From contig NZ_CP014598.1 in NCBI RefSeq assembly GCF_001687105.1, forward strand, positions 210,487 to 274,486: a stretch of DNA of 64,000 nucleotides, read 5' to 3'. Shown piece by piece: positions 9,915 to 17,461 of this stretch; position 1 is the stretch's first letter; every line of letters starts with the position of its first letter. The notes under the pieces are model-generated. The model made no database searches and was not told the DNA's origin. It worked only from the letters and a program-made list of their open reading frames with translations. This DNA is from Salipiger sp. CCB-MM3 (GTDB lineage: Bacteria; Pseudomonadota; Alphaproteobacteria; Rhodobacterales; Rhodobacteraceae). Position numbers and translations under genes: made by a program.

Positions 9915-10474
9915 TGCAGCCTCCCTCGCTTCAGGGCGGGCGAGGCGTAGACATCCGCGCTGGTCGAGATGCGCGGATCGCCGATGCCGTCCTGTTTGCC
10001 GTCCACCTTTGCACGATCCCTGCGACGTTTCACGAACTCTTCTTCTTCATGATAACGCTCGACGAAATCGCCGACCCAAGCGAGCAGCCCGGCGGGCATG
10101 GGCACCTTTTCAACGATGTCCTCGCCGCTGTCGGAATAGTCCTGCGCCTCGTAGGGCGAGGCGGTGACCAGCACGATTTCGAACGGGTGCTCGCCCAGCG
10201 TGGGGCGCATGATCACATAGACGCTCGGCTCGCGGGCGGTGATGCCGTGCAGATAGGCTTCGGTCTCGGCGCGGTAGAGTTCCAGCGCCAGCGTTCCGGC
10301 GTGATATTCGACCACATCCCCCTCACGGCGCAGCTCTCGCCAGTCCGCCGGGCCCGCGCCCGGCAGCACCGCGACGGCGCGCCAAGCCCATTTCGCCCAG
10401 CGGGTGACGCCGGGGGTGCGGCGCAGAACCACGCCGATGGACATGAATTGATCGTTGCTCGGATGACCGGTCAC
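9911..10474 (-). CDS. DUF3305 domain protein
   Basis: A 187-aa cytoplasmic protein with the DUF3305 core near its N-terminus (SIGVVLRRTPGVTRWAKW, then AVAVLPGAG). The end is charged, with EEEEFVKRRRDRAK. I chose the GTG at 10474 over the upstream ATGs because GGAGGAAGG lies about 8 nt before it and it leaves only ten residues before the conserved core. It is the first gene of the minus-strand formate dehydrogenase operon and overlaps DUF3306 by 4 bp. DUF3305 and DUF3306 genes travel together with formate dehydrogenases; their biochemical role is not known. The annotation of function stops at the family name. Confidence 0.88.
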   Translation of the reverse strand: MTGHPSNDQFMSIGVVLRRTPGVTRWAKWAWRAVAVLPGAGPADWRELRREGDVVEYHAGTLALELYRAETEAYLHGITAREPSVYVIMRPTLGEHPFEIVLVTASPYEAQDYSDSGEDIVEKVPMPAGLLAWVGDFVERYHEEEEFVKRRRDRAKVDGKQDGIGDPRISTSADVYASPALKRGRLQ

Positions 10475-10816
10475 AGTGATATCCTTCCTCCCGCGCTCAT
10501 TGAAACATGTAGACCTCATGGTGAAAGGGCCAATTGGTGCACCGCGGTATTCTGCGGCCTCGACTGGACATTTTGGGTAGTCGGGCAATGGGCAAAAATG
10601 AGGCAGGGACGAAATGTCCATCCCGAGTTTTTTGCTCTGGAAAAGTGCCGCGGCGCAGCATGCGAATCACCCTGGCCCCCAGCCTAGGGCGCGCTGCGGG
10701 ATCGGCGGCTTTCCGCCCGAGGAATTGAGTTGTGGGCACAGGCGAATCGGGTCTAGCTAGCGGTCTCACCGAGCGACGAAAGCCCTAAAGATGCGCCGTC
10801 TGCCAGGAAGGAAACT
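10475..10816. promoter_or_regulatory. 342-bp divergent control region of the formate dehydrogenase cluster
   Basis: This gene-free region separates the minus-strand operon (DUF3305 onward) from the plus-strand operon (4Fe-4S protein onward), so it must hold both promoters. The half-sites GGACATTT (10566-10573) and AAATGTCC (10612-10619) form an inverted repeat with centres 46 bp apart, a candidate regulator site. I see no convincing -24/-12 sigma-54 promoter. This agrees with the response regulator lacking the GAFTGA loop. The rest holds no recognisable RNA gene or ORF with a credible ribosome binding site. Confidence 0.5.
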
Positions 10817-12760
10817 ATGACCAAGACCTTGATAACATGTGATTGTATGGGCAGTCAGTCCATCGATGCCGAGGCCCTCTCCAAGGCGACGGGATTCGAG
10901 GTCACCGCGCCCTGCAAAGCGCTCTGCACCACCCAGGCGGACCGCGCCGCAAAGGGATTGACGCAGGGGAATGTTGTCCTGTGCTGCACGCAGGAGAGCC
11001 GCACCTTCGAGGCACTGGCCGAGGAACTGGGGGTCGAGCCTGCGCCGCTTTTGGATCTGCGCGACCGCGCCGGGTGGAGCGCAGACCAAGGCTCCAAAGT
11101 GGCCAAAATGTCCGCCCTCGCCGCCGAGGCCATGCTGCCTGCCGCCCCCGAGAAGACCCTTGATGTAATCTCTGAGGGATTGTGCCTCATCTTGGGGTCT
11201 TTTGATGTGGCGATTGAGGCCGCCGAACAACTGGCGCCGCATCTTGGTGTGACCGTGCTGCTGGACGAGGCCGACGAGCTTCCCGACACCCGCGCCTATG
11301 ACGTCGTGACCGGCAAGCTGCGCAAGGCGCAGGGCGCGCTGGGGCAGTTCCGCGTGACCATCGACGCGCTGCGCCAGATCGAGCCCGAGGGCCGTGCCTT
11401 CACGCTGACCGAGCCGCGCGACGGCGGCATTTCGGAATGCGACGTGATCCTCGACCTGCGCCGCGAGCCGCCGCTGTTTCCGGCGCATGAAAAGCGCGAG
11501 GGCTATCTGCGCGCCGATCCGGGCCGCCCGCAGGCGGTGGCGGTGGCGGTCATGGCCGCCTCGCATCTGGTCGGCACTTTCGAAAAGCCGCTCTACGTGC
11601 GCACCGAGCCGCTGCTCTGCGCCCATTCGCGGGCGGGTCAGACCGGCTGTACCAACTGCCTCGACCTCTGCCCCACCGGCGCGATCTCGCCCGATGGCGA
11701 GCATGTGACGATCGACCCAATGATCTGCGCCGGCTGCGGCGCCTGTTCCTCGGCCTGTCCGTCGGGTGCGATCAGCTACGACGCGCCACCGGTGGACCTC
11801 ACCTTCCGCCGGGTGCAGACGCTGGCGAAGACCTATCTCGAGGCGGGCGGCCATGCGCCGCGCCTGCTGGTGCACGATGCGCATGGCGCCGAGATGATCC
11901 GCCTGTCGGCACGCCACGGCGATGGCCTGCCCGCCGACGTGATCCCGATGGAAATTCGCGCCATCGGCGCCTTCGGCCATGCCGAGACGGTGGCCGCGCT
12001 GGCCGCCGGTTTCGCCTCGGTGACCGTGCTGCCGGGGCCGGGTGCCGATATCCCCGCGCAGTCGGCGCAGGTGGCGCTTTCCGATGCGATCAGCGGCGGC
12101 GGCAAGGTCACGCTGCTGCAAACGCCCGACCCCGACGCCATGTCCGAAGCGCTCTATGCCGAGCAGGCGCCCGCGCCCGTCGCCACGCCGGTGCGCCCCA
12201 TGGGCACCCGCCGCCAGATCACCCGGCAGGCCGCCCGCGCCCTGCATCCCGGCGCCGAGACCCTGCCGCTGCCCGAAGGCGCGCCCTATGGCGCGGTGCT
12301 GGTCGATCAGGACGCCTGCACGCTGTGCCTGTCTTGCGTCTCGCTCTGCCCCTCGGGCGCGCTTGGCGACAATCCCGACCTGCCGCAGCTGCGCTTTCAG
12401 GAAGACGCCTGCCTGCAGTGCGGCCTCTGCGCCAACATCTGCCCCGAGGATGCGATCACCCTCGAGCCGCGCCTGCAACTGGGCGACGAGGCGCTGGAAC
12501 AGCGGGTGATCAACGAGGAAGAGCCCTTTGCCTGCATCGAGTGCGGCTCGCTCTTCGGCGTGAAGTCGACCATTGACCGGATCACCGAAAAGCTTCAGTC
12601 CCATGCCATGTTCAGCGGGGACAAGCTGCGGATGATCCAGATGTGTGACGACTGCCGGGTGAATGCGCAGTATCATGCGCAGGACAACCCTTTCGCCGCC
12701 GGGGAACGCCCGCGGCCGCGGACGACCGACGATTATCTCAGCAAGCGGCGCGACCATTGA
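10817..12760 (+). CDS. Multi-cluster 4Fe-4S protein of formate dehydrogenase cluster
   Basis: A 647-aa cytoplasmic iron-sulfur protein. Two ferredoxin modules are visible. The first has CTNCLDLCP at 278-286 and CAGCGACSSACP at 304-315. The second has CTLCLSCVSLCP at 501-512 and CLQCGLCANICP at 532-543. Each gives two [4Fe-4S] sites. Further Cys pairs lie at 8/10 and 56/57, with CIEC at 573-576 and CDDC at 610-613. The CIEC and CDDC pairs could form a fifth metal site. The region between the ferredoxin modules (about 340-450) looks like a small alpha/beta domain. There is no signal peptide. It heads the plus-strand operon with DUF6494, Mrp and DUF6505, a conserved neighbourhood of formate dehydrogenases. 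It could deliver or accept electrons or help cluster assembly; neither is proven. Confidence 0.88.
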   Translation: MTKTLITCDCMGSQSIDAEALSKATGFEVTAPCKALCTTQADRAAKGLTQGNVVLCCTQESRTFEALAEELGVEPAPLLDLRDRAGWSADQGSKVAKMSALAAEAMLPAAPEKTLDVISEGLCLILGSFDVAIEAAEQLAPHLGVTVLLDEADELPDTRAYDVVTGKLRKAQGALGQFRVTIDALRQIEPEGRAFTLTEPRDGGISECDVILDLRREPPLFPAHEKREGYLRADPGRPQAVAVAVMAASHLVGTFEKPLYVRTEPLLCAHSRAGQTGCTNCLDLCPTGAISPDGEHVTIDPMICAGCGACSSACPSGAISYDAPPVDLTFRRVQTLAKTYLEAGGHAPRLLVHDAHGAEMIRLSARHGDGLPADVIPMEIRAIGAFGHAETVAALAAGFASVTVLPGPGADIPAQSAQVALSDAISGGGKVTLLQTPDPDAMSEALYAEQAPAPVATPVRPMGTRRQITRQAARALHPGAETLPLPEGAPYGAVLVDQDACTLCLSCVSLCPSGALGDNPDLPQLRFQEDACLQCGLCANICPEDAITLEPRLQLGDEALEQRVINEEEPFACIECGSLFGVKSTIDRITEKLQSHAMFSGDKLRMIQMCDDCRVNAQYHAQDNPFAAGERPRPRTTDDYLSKRRDH

Positions 12761-12783
12761 GCCGCGACCCAAGGGAGACCCCG

Positions 12784-12975
12784 ATGAGCGACGATTTCAA
12801 CATGTCCATGCGCAAGTTCCTCAAGCAGGTGGGCGTCACCTCGCAGCAGGCCATCGAAGAGGCCATGCGCGAGAACGCGACCGCCGGCAAAAGCTACGCG
12901 GTGAAGGCCGTGGTGACGATTGAAGAGCTTGGCCTGACCCATGAGGTCACGGGCGAGATCAAGGGACAGGAGTAA
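12784..12975 (+). CDS. DUF6494 small protein
   Basis: A 63-aa cytoplasmic protein beginning MSDDFNMSMRKFLKQVGV and containing QAIEEAMRENATAGKSY, which I recognise as the DUF6494 family. AGGGAGA lies 5-7 nt before the ATG at 12784. An in-frame ATG nine codons earlier overlaps the previous gene and lacks a better site. It lies 23 bp after the 4Fe-4S gene and 3 bp before mrp. The function is unknown; its constant company with formate dehydrogenase accessory genes suggests an assembly factor. Confidence 0.85.
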   Translation: MSDDFNMSMRKFLKQVGVTSQQAIEEAMRENATAGKSYAVKAVVTIEELGLTHEVTGEIKGQE

Positions 12976-12978
12976 GAC

Positions 12979-14043
12979 TTGTCAGCCAGCAGAGAGACGG
13001 TTCAGACCGTCCTGAAGAGCATTGCCGATCCGGTTGCGGGCGGTGACATCATGTCGAGCGGCGTCGTGCGCGCGCTGAACGTGGACGAGGCGGGCGCGGT
13101 GCGTTTCGTCATGGAAATCCCGCCCAGCCAGAGCACCGCCTACACCAAGATCAAGGAGCAGGCGGAAAGCGCGCTGCGCGCCACCGAGGGTGTCTCGGCG
13201 GTGGCCATCGTGATGACCGGCCATACCGAGAAGGCGCCGCCGGATCTGAAGATGCGCAAGGCCGAGCCGCAGGGTCCGCAGCCGGTGCCGGGCATCAACC
13301 ACATCATCGCCATCGCTTCGGGCAAGGGCGGCGTGGGCAAATCCACCGTCTCGTCGAACCTCGCCTGCGCGCTGGCGCAGCAGGGCCGCCGCGTCGGCCT
13401 GCTGGATGCGGATGTCTACGGGCCGAGCCAGCCGCGGATGCTGGGCGTCTCGGGCCGTCCCGCTTCGCCCGACGGCAAGACCATCCTGCCGCTGCGCAAT
13501 CACGGTGTGACCATGATGTCGATCGGCCTGATGACCAACGAGGATCAGGCGGTGGTCTGGCGCGGGCCGATGCTCATGGGCGCGCTGCAGCAGATGCTGA
13601 TGCAGGTGCAATGGGGCGCGCTCGACGTGCTGCTCGTGGACCTGCCGCCGGGCACCGGCGACGTGCAGATGACCCTCAGCCAGAAGGCCAAGGTCGACGG
13701 CGCCATCGTCGTCAGCACGCCGCAGGACGTGGCGCTGCTCGATGCGCGCAAGGGCATCGACATGTTCAAGCAGCTCAACGTGCCAATCCTTGGCATGGTC
13801 GAGAACATGAGCACGCACATCTGCTCGAACTGCGGCCACGAAGAGCATGTCTTCGGCCATGGCGGTGTCGCGGCAGAGGCGGCGAAACTCGGTGTGCCGC
13901 TGCTTGCCGAGGTGCCGCTCGATCTGCAGATCCGCCTTGCCTCGGATGGCGGCGCGCCGGTGGTGGTCAGCCAACCCGACAGCGCGCAGGCCAAGTCGTT
14001 CCACGACATCGCCGCGGCGCTGGTGGCGCAGGGGGTGGCATGA
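12979..14043 (+). CDS. mrp: Mrp/NBP35 (ApbC) family ATP-binding Fe-S carrier
   Basis: A 354-aa P-loop ATPase that transfers iron-sulfur clusters to apoproteins in the cytoplasm. An N-terminal MIP18/FSCA-like domain covers residues 1-80. The deviant Walker A GKGGVGKST is near 114-122 and is preceded by IIAIASG. DLPPGTGDVQMT forms the switch region, and the CSNC motif near residue 277 (ICSNCGHEE) is the dimer-interface cluster site. It starts with TTG at 12979, supported by AGGAG 6-8 nt upstream; no ATG in frame fits better. Its stop overlaps the next start (ATGA). Genomes usually have one housekeeping mrp, so this copy may be dedicated to the formate dehydrogenase clusters or may be the only copy. 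Confidence 0.93.
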   Translation: MSASRETVQTVLKSIADPVAGGDIMSSGVVRALNVDEAGAVRFVMEIPPSQSTAYTKIKEQAESALRATEGVSAVAIVMTGHTEKAPPDLKMRKAEPQGPQPVPGINHIIAIASGKGGVGKSTVSSNLACALAQQGRRVGLLDADVYGPSQPRMLGVSGRPASPDGKTILPLRNHGVTMMSIGLMTNEDQAVVWRGPMLMGALQQMLMQVQWGALDVLLVDLPPGTGDVQMTLSQKAKVDGAIVVSTPQDVALLDARKGIDMFKQLNVPILGMVENMSTHICSNCGHEEHVFGHGGVAAEAAKLGVPLLAEVPLDLQIRLASDGGAPVVVSQPDSAQAKSFHDIAAALVAQGVA

Positions 14044-14750
14044 GCACCGCCGAGGATCTGGCCTTCCCGCCCCTGCTGTGGGGCGAGGAGGTCACCACCG
14101 ATGCCTTCGACCATGCCTGCCAACGCGCCCTTCTGGGCTGCGATGCCGGGCTGGTCGCCTATCGGCTCGGCGCGGACGCGCTGCAGGGGGCGCTGGTCTT
14201 CGCCCCCGAGGTGCCGCTGGCGCAGGCCATGGCGATGCTGCCGCTCTGCGGTGTGGGGTTCCAGAACGCGCTTGGCGTGATGGCCCCGCCCGAGGTTGCG
14301 GTGCATCTGGATTGGCACGGCGGCATCCGCGTCAATGGCGCCTCCTGCGGGCGCTTCCGCTGCATGGCCGCCACGCAAGACCCCGCGCAGGTGCCCGACT
14401 GGCTGGTCATCGGCTTCACCCTGCCGCTGATCCCCGCCAGCGATCGCCCCGGCGACACGCCCGACCAGACCTCGCTTTACGCCGAGGGCTGCGCCGAAGT
14501 GCAGCCGCCCGCGCTGCTTGAGGCGTGGGCACGGCATACGCTCAATTGGGTCAACCGCTGGGAAGACGAGGGCAACCGCGCGCTGCATTCCGAATGGCGC
14601 GCACTGGCGCAGGACATGGGCGAGGAGGTCACGCAAAACGGGCTTTCCGGCACCTTCCTTGGCGTCGACGAGGATTTCGGCATGCTGCTGCGCGACGCCG
14701 AGACGACCCATGTGATCCCGCTCACCACGCTTCTCGAACCCGCACCATGA
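14040..14750 (+). CDS. Biotin/lipoate protein ligase-like protein (DUF4444), apparently degenerate active site
   Basis: A 236-aa protein with the overall layout of the biotin/lipoate ligase family. A ligase-like core (about 10-140) is followed by a C-terminal DUF4444-type domain (SGTFLGVDEDFGMLLRD near 203-219). Where active BirA-type enzymes have K-W-P-N-D, this protein has VHLDWHGGIRVNG. The catalytic Lys is replaced, and I do not see the GRGRxGR adenylate loop either. It may therefore bind a cofactor or protein rather than ligate biotin. It overlaps mrp by 4 bp and precedes the DUF6505 gene by 10 bp, placing it firmly in the formate dehydrogenase accessory operon. No biotinyl/lipoyl acceptor domain is visible in the window. 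Confidence 0.82.
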   Translation: MSTAEDLAFPPLLWGEEVTTDAFDHACQRALLGCDAGLVAYRLGADALQGALVFAPEVPLAQAMAMLPLCGVGFQNALGVMAPPEVAVHLDWHGGIRVNGASCGRFRCMAATQDPAQVPDWLVIGFTLPLIPASDRPGDTPDQTSLYAEGCAEVQPPALLEAWARHTLNWVNRWEDEGNRALHSEWRALAQDMGEEVTQNGLSGTFLGVDEDFGMLLRDAETTHVIPLTTLLEPAP

Positions 14751-14760
14751 AGGTTTTCGC

Positions 14761-15261
14761 ATGAAACTCGCCCGCGCCATCCATTTCGACGAGAGCGACA
14801 GCCGCGTCTTCGCCAGCCCTGCGCGCACCGGCGAATGGTGCCTGTCGGGCGGGTTCGAGTTCTCCAACTGGACCGAGGGCGACCTCACCGGCAAGGCCCG
14901 GCAGGCCTTTTCCAACGGCTGGCTCGGGCTCGAGACCTTTGGCCGCGTGACCTTCGTGGCCGTCACCGCGCTGGAGCCGGGCGAGCTTGAGGTGCTGACC
15001 GACCGTCTGGCCGAGCATTTCGTCACCTACTACGGCGCGCCTTCGGCCGAGGCCGCGCGCCCCGTGGCCGCCGAGGAACTGGCGCAGATGATCGAGCTCT
15101 GCGACGACCACGCGCCCAACACGCTGCTCACCGTGGCGCGCGAGTTGACCGACTCCGGAGTGCGCGAGAGCTACCGGGTGATCGAGGCCAGCGATGCGGG
15201 ACTGGAGCAATTCGCCATCCACGGATCGCTCGACGATCCGCATGAGCCGCATCAGCACTGA
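14761..15261 (+). CDS. DUF6505 family protein
   Basis: A 166-aa cytoplasmic protein beginning MKLARAIHFDESDSRVF. It contains GEWCLSGGFEFSNWTEGDL and then KARQAFSNGWLGLETFGR, which I recognise as the DUF6505 family. The C-terminus is His/Asp-rich (DDPHEPHQH), suggesting possible metal binding. It is 10 bp after the ligase-like gene and about 36 bp before the histidine kinase, all on the plus strand. The function is unknown; it is one of five accessory genes repeatedly found with Rhodobacteraceae formate dehydrogenase. Confidence 0.84.
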   Translation: MKLARAIHFDESDSRVFASPARTGEWCLSGGFEFSNWTEGDLTGKARQAFSNGWLGLETFGRVTFVAVTALEPGELEVLTDRLAEHFVTYYGAPSAEAARPVAAEELAQMIELCDDHAPNTLLTVARELTDSGVRESYRVIEASDAGLEQFAIHGSLDDPHEPHQH

Positions 15262-15297
15262 CCGCGCCCGCGCGCCCGTGCTAGGCTCGGCGCCAGC

Positions 15298-17262
15298 ATG
15301 AGACCTCTGACCCGCCCGATGATTTCCGTCCGTCTGCGCCTGCTGATCCTTGCGCTTGCGCCGCTGGTGGTTCTCATGCCGTTGCTCTTGCTGCTCGGCA
15401 TGACCCGCTGGACGGGCGATTACGACGATCTGCTGGCCGCCAACGTGCAGAGCGACCTGCGCATCGCCGAGCAGTATCTGTCGCAGCTGATGACCCGCAC
15501 CGGCGAGGAGCTTGGCGGCGTGGCGGGGTCCGTCGCCTTCGCCGAGGCTTTCGAAGACGGCGGCCCGAACCGCGAGTTCCTGCTGGCCAAACGCGCGGAA
15601 CTGCGGCTCGATTTCCTCTACTATTTGCCAATGGGCGCGGTGGCACAGGCCTCCGCGCGCTGGCCGGTGATCGCCGAGGCGCAGCGGGGCCGCAGCCGCA
15701 CCGCCATCGACATTTTCCCGCCCGAGGACCTGGCCGCGCTGCCGCGCAACCTCGACGCACGCGCCCGCATCGATCTGATCGAGACCGAGGCCGCCGTGCC
15801 CACCGACCGGCTGGTCGAGGATCGGGGCATGGTGGTGCATTCGGCCAGCCCGGTGCGCCTGCCGGGGCACGAGGGGGTGCTGGTGGGGGGCATTTTGCTC
15901 AACAGCAACCTTGGCTTCATCGACGCGATCAACGCGCTGGTCTACCGCAATCCGCTGACCGGCGGCACGCGGCAGGGCACCGCGACGCTGTTCCTCGACG
16001 ATGTGCGCATCTCGACCAACGTGCGCCTCTTCGAGGACGTGCGCGCGCTTGGCACGCGGGTCTCGGCGGTGGTGCGCAACGCGGTGCTGGACGAGGGGCA
16101 GACGTGGCTGGCGCGCGCCTTCGTGGTCAACGATTGGTACATCTCGGGCTATCTGCCGCTCAGCGACAGCTTCGGGAACCGGGTGGGGATGCTCTACGTC
16201 GGCTTCCTTGAGGCGCCCTTCGCCGAGGCGAAGCGCAAGGCTTATCTGTGGATGATGGCCGCCTTTGCCGGGGTGCTGCTGCTATCGGCGCCGGTGTTTC
16301 TATGGATGGCCAAGGGCATTTTCGCGCCGCTCGAAAAGATGACCGCCACCATGCGCAGGGTGGCACGCGGCAACCTCGCGGCGCGCATCGGGCCAGTGGG
16401 CCGCGACGAGATCGGGCAGGTGGCGGCGCATCTCGACGGGCTTCTGGATCAGGTGCAGGACCGCGACCTCAAGCTGCGCGCATGGGCCGAGGAACTGGAA
16501 GACCGGGTCGACCGCCGCACCGCCGAATTGCGCGACGCCAATGCCAAGCTCGAAGACACCTATCGTCAGCTGGTGATGAGCGAGAAACTGGCCTCCATCG
16601 GCGAGATCACCGCGGGCGTCGCCCATGAGATCAACAATCCTATGGCGGTGATCCAGGGCAACGTCGAGGTGATCCGCATGGAGCTTGCAGAGGCCGCCGC
16701 GCCGGTCGAGACCGAGCTGACGCTGATCGAGCGGCAGGTGATGCGCATGCAGGCCATCGTCGGCAAGCTGCTGAAGTTCGCCCGACCCAGTGAATTCTCG
16801 GACTGCGGCGAGGGCGTGGACCTGCGCCCGGTGGTCGAGGACTCGCTGCTGCTGGCGGATCACGCGCTTGGCAAGGGCGCGATCGAAGTGGCAAGCGATC
16901 TGCCCTCGCTGCCGCTGGTGGCCATCGATGCGGGCGAGATGCAGCAGGTGGTGATCAACCTCATCCTCAACGCCGCGCAGGCCATGGGCAGCGAAGGGCA
17001 GCTCTCGCTGGCCCTACGCGAAGAGATGCGGGATGGCGTGGCGGGCGTAGCGCTGGAGGTGCGCGACAGCGGGCCGGGGATCGCCGAAGAGAACCTTGGC
17101 GCGCTCTTCGACCCGTTCTTCACCACGCGCCGCGGCGAGGGCACCGGTCTCGGCCTGTCGATCTCGCAGAGCATCGTGCAGCGCGCAGGCGGGCTGATCA
17201 CCGCCGCCAATGCCGAAGGCGGCGGGGCCGTGTTCACCGTGTGGTTGCCCCAGGTGGGCTGA
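15298..17262 (+). CDS. Membrane sensor histidine kinase, probable partner of the NtrC-like regulator
   Basis: A 654-aa kinase. One membrane helix near residues 14-34 (LILALAPLVVLMPLLLLL) and a second near 316-340 enclose a periplasmic sensory domain of about 280 residues with a Cache/DctB-like look. A HAMP domain (about 340-395) and a coiled coil follow. The HisKA box GEITAGVAHEINNPM has phosphoaccepting His443. The ATPase domain has VVINLILNAAQAM, DSGPGIAEENLG and GTGLGLSISQSI. The class resembles DctB/NtrB partners of NtrC-type regulators. No response regulator is adjacent; the only one in the window is at 502-1878, at the far end of the same divergent cluster. The ligand is unknown; formate is a reasonable guess. 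Confidence 0.9.
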   Translation: MRPLTRPMISVRLRLLILALAPLVVLMPLLLLLGMTRWTGDYDDLLAANVQSDLRIAEQYLSQLMTRTGEELGGVAGSVAFAEAFEDGGPNREFLLAKRAELRLDFLYYLPMGAVAQASARWPVIAEAQRGRSRTAIDIFPPEDLAALPRNLDARARIDLIETEAAVPTDRLVEDRGMVVHSASPVRLPGHEGVLVGGILLNSNLGFIDAINALVYRNPLTGGTRQGTATLFLDDVRISTNVRLFEDVRALGTRVSAVVRNAVLDEGQTWLARAFVVNDWYISGYLPLSDSFGNRVGMLYVGFLEAPFAEAKRKAYLWMMAAFAGVLLLSAPVFLWMAKGIFAPLEKMTATMRRVARGNLAARIGPVGRDEIGQVAAHLDGLLDQVQDRDLKLRAWAEELEDRVDRRTAELRDANAKLEDTYRQLVMSEKLASIGEITAGVAHEINNPMAVIQGNVEVIRMELAEAAAPVETELTLIERQVMRMQAIVGKLLKFARPSEFSDCGEGVDLRPVVEDSLLLADHALGKGAIEVASDLPSLPLVAIDAGEMQQVVINLILNAAQAMGSEGQLSLALREEMRDGVAGVALEVRDSGPGIAEENLGALFDPFFTTRRGEGTGLGLSISQSIVQRAGGLITAANAEGGGAVFTVWLPQVG

Positions 17263-17461
17263 AGGCTAAGGCGTTGCGCAACGGGAGCCGGGTGAGCGCC
17301 TGCCCGTGGGATGGCGCCGCGAGGCTGGAGGTCTGCTCTTTATCCCTGCCAAGTCCGGACGACTTTCGAACGCAATGCGTTGCTGGCAAAGCGCCAGCCC
17401 GCCGGGACGGGCAGGCGCTCGCCCGGTGGCTTCGCCTTGTTCCGGGCGCTCTCCCGCCCCG
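17263..17461. repeat. Structured convergent intergenic region with 18-bp inverted repeat
   Basis: This 199-bp gap separates the converging kinase and fdsA genes. GGGTGAGCGCCTGCCCGT at 17290-17307 pairs with ACGGGCAGGCGCTCGCCC at 17407-17424 (17 of 18 positions). Smaller palindromes such as CGTTGCGCAACG lie nearby. The whole could fold into one long branched hairpin. It could be a bidirectional terminator without a U-run or a copy of a dispersed palindromic element. No ORF with a start signal is visible. Confidence 0.5.

Noticed and set aside
10475..10816. Sigma-54 -24/-12 promoter for the formate dehydrogenase operons
   Set aside because: I looked for TGGCAC-N5-TTGC-like elements because of the NtrC-type regulator and found no convincing match on either strand.
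10766..12772. 668-codon open frame on the minus strand
   Set aside because: Antisense to the 4Fe-4S protein, whose regularly spaced Cys motifs show the plus strand is coding.
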